A stretch of 17,663 nucleotides of DNA from an uncultured Solirubrobacteraceae bacterium (GTDB taxonomy: Bacteria > Actinomycetota > Thermoleophilia > Solirubrobacterales > Solirubrobacteraceae): positions 1 through 17,663 of the forward strand of contig CATPBV010000134.1 in NCBI GenBank assembly GCA_955652345.1, in the 5' to 3' direction. The notes under the pieces are model-generated. The model did no database searches. It saw nothing but the letters and a program-made list of their open reading frames with translations, and was not told the DNA's origin. Both the position numbers and the translations under genes were made by a program. This document shows, one piece after another, positions 12,769 through 17,663 of this stretch; position 1 is the first letter of the stretch, and each line of letters opens with the position of its first letter.

Positions 12769-13890
12769 CTACCACTCCCGCACCCGCGCCGACACGAGCA
12801 GGTCCTCGCCGACGCGCCGGCACTGCAGCTTCAGCGCCCGCGTCGCATCGGCGATCGCTTCGACGCCTTCGCCCTCGAACACGTCGCGCGCGGTACGACC
12901 GCCAACCACGATCGGCGCCAGGAACAACCTGATCTCGTCGACTTCGCCGGCGTCGAGGAATGCACCCGCCAGGTGCGGCCCTCCTTCGAGGAGGATCGAG
13001 GTAATTCCCCTCGCGCCGAGTTGCTCGAGTGCGGCGCGCACGCGAGCGGGCTCGTTCTCCCCGGGCGCGACGATCACCTCTGCTCCGTGGGTGGTGAGGG
13101 CGTCGGTGGCTGTGCGGGGAGCCGCGCGCGAGACGACCACCCCGAGCGGCACCTCGCGCGCGCCGCGCACGAGCTCGGACTCCAGCGGCAGCCGCGCAAG
13201 TGAGTCGAACACGATTCGCCAAGGTTGCCGGTGGACCCTGGGCACCCGGGCGGTCAGCCGGGGGTCATCCGCCAGCGCGGTTCCGATCCCGACCGCGACC
13301 GCGTCGCATTCGGCGCGCCAGCGATGCGCTCGCTCCCGGCTCGCGGATCCGGAGATCCATTGCGAGTCGCCGGTATGCGTCGCGACCTTGCCGTCGAGGG
13401 ACATCGCGGCCTTGTACATGATCCATGGCCGGCCCGTTCGCGCGTGCTTGCGGAACGGCTGGTTCAGCAGTCGGGCACGAGCGGCCAGCTCTCCGTCGGC
13501 GAGAACCACCTCGACTCCTTCGTCGCGGAGGATCCCCAGGCCGCGTCCGCTGGCGTGCTCGCTCGGGTCCTCTGAGGCGACGACCACGCGCCCGATGCCG
13601 GCTGCGCGGATCGCGTCGGTGCACGGTGGCGTCCGGCCGTGGTGGCAACACGGCTCTAGCGACACGTACAGGGTCGCTCCATCGAGGTCGCGGTCTGCCG
13701 CCGCTGCCAGCGCCTCGATCTCGGCGTGCGGGCCTCCGAGGATTGCGTGGGAGCCCTCCCCGAGGACCTCCTGGTCGCGCCCCACCACCGCGCCAACCAT
13801 CGGATTTGGGCTGACCCGCCCGCGCCCGCGCTGCGCCAGATCGATCGCCCGTGCGAGATGACGGCGGTCGGTGTCGGTCTGGAGAGTCAT
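12769..13890 (-). CDS. ribD: Bifunctional diaminohydroxyphosphoribosylaminopyrimidine deaminase / reductase RibD
   Basis: RibD carries out the second and third steps of riboflavin synthesis. The 373-residue protein has an N-terminal zinc deaminase (about 1-145), with PNPMVGAVV (28-36), zinc-ligand HAEIEAL (H55, catalytic E57) and PCCHHGRTPPC (80-90, with C81 and C90 as the metal ligands). A C-terminal NADPH-dependent reductase (about 150-370) has YKAAMSLDGKVA (159-170), DSQWISG and LLEGGPHLAGAF. ATG at 13888-13890 fits the family start. The open frame to 14343 is only the neighbouring glycosyltransferase gene in another frame. A weak TATCCT box is seen about 20 bases upstream. No FMN riboswitch fits in the 59-base gap to the upstream gene. 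Confidence 0.96.
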   Translation of the reverse strand: MTLQTDTDRRHLARAIDLAQRGRGRVSPNPMVGAVVGRDQEVLGEGSHAILGGPHAEIEALAAAADRDLDGATLYVSLEPCCHHGRTPPCTDAIRAAGIGRVVVASEDPSEHASGRGLGILRDEGVEVVLADGELAARARLLNQPFRKHARTGRPWIMYKAAMSLDGKVATHTGDSQWISGSASRERAHRWRAECDAVAVGIGTALADDPRLTARVPRVHRQPWRIVFDSLARLPLESELVRGAREVPLGVVVSRAAPRTATDALTTHGAEVIVAPGENEPARVRAALEQLGARGITSILLEGGPHLAGAFLDAGEVDEIRLFLAPIVVGGRTARDVFEGEGVEAIADATRALKLQCRRVGEDLLVSARVREW

Positions 13891-13949
13891 GCCAGTCGCT
13901 CGAATCCAGGATAGGGACAGATCCGGGTTGTGGCGCGGCCCGTCCCCTG

Positions 13950-15758
13950 CTACGAGCACCGTCCCCCGGTCAGCCTGTACACGCTCATCTCGGGCCCCGG
14001 AAGCCGGAATTGGCGAGGGTAGTAATCGATCGACCAGTCGAAGCTGAACGGCGACGGGTGCGCCCCGCGGGCGAACGGGCTGACGTGATATGCGAGACGC
14101 GCGCGATTGGCGAGCTCGGCGTAGTAGGCCGTGGCGGCGGGCGCGGCGTTCGGCTCGGCGAACGCCCGGCCGGCCTGCAGCGAGCCGAGCACCACCCAGC
14201 AGAAGCCCTCTTTCACGTACCGATCGAGCAATGCCGGGCGCAGCGTTCGCTCGTACTGGTCGACGACCACACCCCGGACCTCGCCGGCCGGCAACGGATT
14301 CCCGTGCACGTCCACGTCGGTCACCCACGTCGGGAACCGCCACCAGCGCTCACCCGTCGGAGTTGCCGGCAGCGCGACGCCGATATCTGTCGCCCAGCTG
14401 TCTGGGACCAGCGGCTCGATCACGACCCTCGAGCCCGCGGGGATGTGCGCCACCATCCAAGCCCGCGTCAGGTTGCGTGTGTCCGGGCGGGATAGGAGGG
14501 CATCGCTGTGAGTGTCGGCGACCGCGCTCTGCGAGAGCAGCATCACGGTCGCGACAGCGCCGGCCACAGGCGCCCGGAGCCGCCGGCTCCGCGCCAGCCA
14601 GCGCACGAGCTCGACCCCCGCGTATGCCGCGAGGATGGCGAGCAGCGGGAAGATCGGCATCAGCCAGCGCCCGAAATACCGCTGCTGCCCGCCCATGAAC
14701 ACGATGAAGGCGATCGGCGCCGGGATGAACACGAGCGCCATCCCGATCCGCTTGCGCGCCAGCAACAGAGCCCCGCCAGCCAGCGACGCAAGCGACGGGA
14801 CCCACCCGAACCCCCACGTGAACGTCCACAGGTAGTAGCCGATCCCGTTGCCCGAGCGCGTTCCGAGCTTCACCGGGTCCTGCCCCGCGGCTAACGAGGC
14901 CTGCTGGGTGATCCCGGACTGAAACGCCGAGAAGTCGAAGACCGCGTACGGGTTCGCAGCGACAAATGCGAGCAGCGCCACGCCGAGCGCGATCGCGAGC
15001 CGCCGCAGCGGGGCGAGCCGAGGTCTGCTCGCGGCATCGCAGACCACCGCTCCGAGGAGGCAGGCGAGCGTGATCCCGCCCGTGTACTTGGTGGCCGCCG
15101 CAAGGCCCACCCCGAGTCCCGCGATCACGTAGTCGCGGCGGCGCCCCCACCGCATCACGCCGGCGGTCCCGTAGAGCGCCAGGGCGACCGGCGCGAGCGT
15201 GGGGACGTCGTTCAGTGCCAGATGGCTGTAGAACGTCGGCAGGAACGCGAGCCCGAAGACCGCGGCGGCGAGCAGGCCCACGGTCCTGTCGAAGAACCGC
15301 TTCGCGGCAAGGTATGTCAGCCACACCGCGGTCGTGCCGAGGAGCGCGGCGACGACTCGAGCGACCACGAACACTTCCGTGGGGTCGGCTGCGTACGCGC
15401 GGCTGACCGCGTCGCCGCTGCCGAACCACAGCGCGAAGGCGATGTGCAACACGTACGAGTAGGCAGGGGGGTTCAGGAAGTAGTGGGGGTTGAGATCGTG
15501 CGAGAAGTAGGCGATCGCGCGGGGAACGAAGTGGGTCGCCTCATCGACGTTGTAGCTGTACGGGAGCCCCTGCTTGACGCCCCACAGGCGCAGCACCAAC
15601 GTGATCGCCAGCACCAGCGCCAGCGCGAGGTGCCAGGGCGCCTCGGTCAAGGCGCGAGCGACGAGCCGCTGAAGGGAGCCGAGCGCCGGGGGCTCGGCGA
15701 CGGTCGGCTCGGTGCTCGCCGGCTCCTTGGCGCTCCCTGTCACGGTCGTTGCATGCAT
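13950..15758 (-). CDS. Polytopic GT-C glycosyltransferase (PMT/ArnT-like, GT39 type)
   Basis: This 602-residue integral membrane protein has many hydrophobic helices between about residues 43 and 410. The acidic motif VDEATHFVPRA (71-81, with D72-E73) lies in the first external loop, where GT-C enzymes such as PMT, ArnT and Stt3 hold their catalytic Asp/Glu. Other family-like parts are HYFLNPPAYSYVL, LALNDVPTLAP and GQQRYFGRWLMPIFPLLAI. A soluble C-terminal part (about 415-602) is probably outside the membrane. Such enzymes transfer sugars from polyprenyl-phosphate carriers; donor and acceptor are not readable here. The N-terminal 30 residues are Ala/Pro/Glu-rich. It is divergent from the GT2 gene by 90 bases and lies 59 bases before ribD, with which it may share transcription. 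Confidence 0.82.
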   Translation of the reverse strand: MHATTVTGSAKEPASTEPTVAEPPALGSLQRLVARALTEAPWHLALALVLAITLVLRLWGVKQGLPYSYNVDEATHFVPRAIAYFSHDLNPHYFLNPPAYSYVLHIAFALWFGSGDAVSRAYAADPTEVFVVARVVAALLGTTAVWLTYLAAKRFFDRTVGLLAAAVFGLAFLPTFYSHLALNDVPTLAPVALALYGTAGVMRWGRRRDYVIAGLGVGLAAATKYTGGITLACLLGAVVCDAASRPRLAPLRRLAIALGVALLAFVAANPYAVFDFSAFQSGITQQASLAAGQDPVKLGTRSGNGIGYYLWTFTWGFGWVPSLASLAGGALLLARKRIGMALVFIPAPIAFIVFMGGQQRYFGRWLMPIFPLLAILAAYAGVELVRWLARSRRLRAPVAGAVATVMLLSQSAVADTHSDALLSRPDTRNLTRAWMVAHIPAGSRVVIEPLVPDSWATDIGVALPATPTGERWWRFPTWVTDVDVHGNPLPAGEVRGVVVDQYERTLRPALLDRYVKEGFCWVVLGSLQAGRAFAEPNAAPAATAYYAELANRARLAYHVSPFARGAHPSPFSFDWSIDYYPRQFRLPGPEMSVYRLTGGRCS

Positions 15759-15848
15759 GTTTCGCTACGAGTATCCCGCTACCGTGTTGTCATTCGCAGT
15801 GCCGGCGATTCCCCGCCCGCGGCGCGGCTACGCGGCGGCACGAAGGCC

Positions 15849-16943
15849 ATGAAGCTGATCATTCAGATTCCCTGTTTCAACGAGGAGGCGCAGCTCCCGC
15901 TGACGCTCAGCCGCCTCCCCCGCGAGGTCGAGGGCTTCGACGCGGTCGAGTGGCTGATCGTCGACGACGGGTCCACCGACCGGACTATCGAGGTCGCACG
16001 CGAGCATTCTGTCGACCACATCGTTCGCCTGACGAACCACAAGGGGCTTGCGGCGGCGTTCCAGGCGGGGCTTGACGCGGGCCTGAAGCTCGGCGCCGAC
16101 GTAATCGTCAACACCGACGCCGACAACCAGTACGAGGGCGCCGACATCCCGAAGCTGGTCGCGCCGATCGTGCGGGGGGAGGCCGACATGGTCGTCGGCG
16201 ACCGCCAGGTGATGACGATCGAGCACTTCTCGCCCGTCAAGAAGCTGCTCCAGCGCCTCGGCTCGTGGGTGGTCCGCCAGGCGTCGTCGACCGAGGTGCC
16301 CGACACGGCCTCTGGCTTTCGCGCCTACAACCGCGAGGCGGCCCTTCAGGTGCAGGCGATATCGAGGTTCACGTACACGCTCGAGACGATCATCCAGGCC
16401 GGGAAGCTGCTGGTCGCGGTCGAGCACGTGCCGGTCAGGACCAACCCACGCACCCGCGAGTCGCGGTTGTTTCCCTCGACGACCGCCTACGTCCGGCGCA
16501 ACGCGCTCTCGATCTTCAGGGTCTACTCCCAGTACCAGCCGCTCAAGGTGTTCTGGGGCGGCGCGATTGTCATGGGCCTGGCGGCGCTGGCTGTGTTCAC
16601 GCGTTTCCTGGTCTACTTCATCGAGAACCCGCATGCTGGCCCGCGCCACATCCAGTCGCTGATCGCCGGGGCGGTCCTGTTCATCGCGGCGGTGCAGCTC
16701 GGCTCGCTCGGCGTGATCGGCGACCTGCTCGACGCCCAGCGAACGCTCTCGCAGCGGACTTTCGAGCGGGTCAGGAGGATCGAGCTCCAGCTCGGCGTCC
16801 AGCCTTCGCACTACGAGCCGGGGGTCCCCGCACCGCCATCGGGCGATCCGGCGGAGAGTGCCGCGGCCGGACCACCACCAGGCGCCCCCGATGGTCCGCA
16901 GCCGCCTTCCGGCGCCGCGGATCGCGAGGCACTGGAGGTATGA
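15849..16943 (+). CDS. Family 2 glycosyltransferase with two C-terminal membrane segments
   Basis: This 364-residue protein starts MKLIIQIPCFNEEAQLP, the standard GT2 opening. It has VDDGSTD (38-44, nucleotide-sugar binding) and the DxD motif in NTDADNQ (88-94, D90/D92), then GDRQ and TASGFRAYNREAAL, as in polyprenyl-phosphate glycosyltransferases of the DPM/GtrB type. Two hydrophobic segments follow at about 234-256 and 266-292. A final tail (about 318-364) is very rich in Pro, Gly and Ala. It probably loads a sugar onto a polyprenyl carrier at the inner face, which would suit the neighbouring GT-C enzyme. ATG at 15849 gives the conserved start; the frame is open far upstream but antisense to the GT-C gene. 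The stop overlaps the next start as ATGA. Confidence 0.9.
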   Translation: MKLIIQIPCFNEEAQLPLTLSRLPREVEGFDAVEWLIVDDGSTDRTIEVAREHSVDHIVRLTNHKGLAAAFQAGLDAGLKLGADVIVNTDADNQYEGADIPKLVAPIVRGEADMVVGDRQVMTIEHFSPVKKLLQRLGSWVVRQASSTEVPDTASGFRAYNREAALQVQAISRFTYTLETIIQAGKLLVAVEHVPVRTNPRTRESRLFPSTTAYVRRNALSIFRVYSQYQPLKVFWGGAIVMGLAALAVFTRFLVYFIENPHAGPRHIQSLIAGAVLFIAAVQLGSLGVIGDLLDAQRTLSQRTFERVRRIELQLGVQPSHYEPGVPAPPSGDPAESAAAGPPPGAPDGPQPPSGAADREALEV

Positions 16944-17572
16944 GCACCAGCGAGCTCGGCCCGAGCGCGCCGGCCGTGCCCACCGGCAACACGTACGACA
17001 AGTACGGCTCTGCCAACCCGGTGGTGCGGCGGCTGATGGGAGGATTCGAGCGGGCTCTGGACCAGCTGCTCGGGGTGGCCGCGCCAGACTCCGTGCTCGA
17101 TGTCGGTTGCGGCGAGGGTGTCCTGACAGCCCGCTGGGCCACCCGACTTGGGCCGCGCCGCGTCGTCGGGCTCGACCTGGACGACCCGAAGCTGCACGCG
17201 GAGTGGGACAAGCGCCGGCGCGAGAACCTCGAGTTCCGAACCTTCGACGGCCAGGACCTGCCGTTTGCCGACGACGCCTTCGACCTGGTCGCGGCGATCG
17301 AGGTGCTCGAGCACGTGCCCGACCCCCGGCACACGATCGGGGAGATGAGGCGCGTCGCCGGGCGCCACCTGCTCGTCTCCGTGCCGCGCGAGCCGGTCTG
17401 GCGAATGCTCAACCTCGCCCGCGGCGCCTACATGCGAGATCTCGGTAACAGCCCCGGGCATGTGAACCACTGGTCGAGGCGAGCCTTCCTCGAGCAGGTT
17501 GCGGATCACGGGGAGGTGCGGGAGGTCCGCTCTCCGTTTCCGTGGACGATGGTGCTGGTAGCGGTCAGGTAA
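16940..17572 (+). CDS. Class I SAM-dependent methyltransferase
   Basis: This 210-residue methyltransferase of the type-11 kind has SAM motif I VLDVGCGEG (52-60), the acidic LDLDDP (78-83), QDLPFADDAFDLVAAIEVLEHV (motifs II/III region) and a post-core EVRSPFPWTMVLVAVR end. The substrate cannot be named. Because it is coupled to a polyprenyl-type GT2, a glycan or lipid-linked sugar is a reasonable guess. The ATG overlaps the GT2 stop (ATGA), with GGAGG immediately upstream (16934-16938) though only one base from the start. Its own stop TAATG overlaps the next start. Confidence 0.88.
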   Translation: MSTSELGPSAPAVPTGNTYDKYGSANPVVRRLMGGFERALDQLLGVAAPDSVLDVGCGEGVLTARWATRLGPRRVVGLDLDDPKLHAEWDKRRRENLEFRTFDGQDLPFADDAFDLVAAIEVLEHVPDPRHTIGEMRRVAGRHLLVSVPREPVWRMLNLARGAYMRDLGNSPGHVNHWSRRAFLEQVADHGEVREVRSPFPWTMVLVAVR

Positions 17573-17663
17573 TGACGGCAGGCGGGCCGCCCCAGCGCTT
17601 GGGCACGCTCTCGCCCCCGCCGGCGCCGCCGGCCCCGGCGCCCCAGTCCCACCCGGCGCCGGC
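17572..17663 (+). CDS. Start of a proline-rich protein (cut by window edge)
   Basis: An open frame starts at ATG 17572, overlapping the methyltransferase stop as TAATG, and runs to the right edge. The 30 visible residues begin MTAGGPPQRLGTLS and continue as Pro/Ala-rich sequence (PPPAPPAPAP). This may be the disordered N-terminus of another membrane glycosyltransferase or glycan-related protein, but nothing beyond the stop-start coupling and composition can be seen. The family is not identifiable. Confidence 0.5.
   Translation, partial: MTAGGPPQRLGTLSPPPAPPAPAPQSHPAP

Noticed and set aside
13891..13949. FMN riboswitch before ribD
   Set aside because: The space is 59 bases, too short for the element, and the characteristic conserved segments are not visible.
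15222..15848. Upstream extension of the GT2 frame
   Set aside because: It is antisense to the membrane glycosyltransferase. The conserved GT2 opening begins at 15849.
15759..15848. Divergent promoter pair between the two glycosyltransferase genes
   Set aside because: Candidate boxes (GATACT on the minus strand, TTGTCA on the plus) lack partners at proper spacing, so no promoter is called, though some promoter must exist here.
1..17663. tRNA, rRNA, transposase, phage or plasmid genes
   Set aside because: No cloverleaf-like or rRNA stretch and no integrase, transposase or phage motif was seen on reading both strands.

Overview
The window is high-GC bacterial DNA with almost no non-coding space; no gene-free stretch exceeds about 140 bases. 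Gene content and order point to an actinobacterium. A SepIVA-like coiled-coil gene lies next to coaD, rsmD and recG; a DUF177 gene precedes rpmF; and short TANNNT -10 boxes sit almost on top of start codons, as in leaderless actinobacterial transcripts. The small four-cysteine secreted protein and the overall style suggest a deep-branching soil group such as Thermoleophilia (Solirubrobacterales). That placement is inference from general style, not proof.

Layout, left to right. (1) Positions 1-1360, minus strand: yceD (DUF177), rpmF (L32) and the N-terminal part of plsX, the widespread ribosome/phospholipid cluster. (2) 1485-4308 is a small accessory block with mixed strands: a dual-specificity phosphatase (+), rmuC (-), acylphosphatase (+) and a macro-domain ADP-ribose protein (-). 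Between the convergent acylphosphatase and macro genes lies a striking array of four 15-base repeats in alternating orientation (3686-3798). (3) 4319-9915, minus strand: rpmB (L28), a FakA/DAK2 fatty-acid-kinase-like protein, recG, rsmD, coaD and the SepIVA-like gene, in transcription order. (4) 9985-10353, minus: a short secreted protein with its own strong ribosome binding site. (5) 10431-13890, minus: a complete riboflavin operon, ribD-ribE-ribBA-ribH, with overlapping or near-touching genes. (6) 13950-15758, minus: a large polytopic GT-C/PMT-type glycosyltransferase. (7) 15849 to the right edge, plus: a GT2 glycosyltransferase with two C-terminal membrane segments, a SAM methyltransferase, and the start of a proline-rich protein, coupled by ATGA and TAATG overlaps. 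This looks like the beginning of a surface-glycan operon.

The functional themes are translation and ribosome maturation (L28, L32, RsmD, YceD), acyl-phosphate and phospholipid chemistry (PlsX, FakA-like, possibly acylphosphatase), coenzyme supply (CoaD; RibD/E/BA/H), DNA repair and nucleotide signalling (RecG, RmuC, macro domain), cell envelope growth (SepIVA-like) and glycan assembly. Most genes are ordinary. The parts that stand out are the inverted-repeat array at 3686-3798, the hairpin abutting the rpmF start codon, apparent leaderless promoters for rpmB, rpmF and yceD, the undescribed small secreted protein, and the three acyl-phosphate-related proteins within 10 kb.
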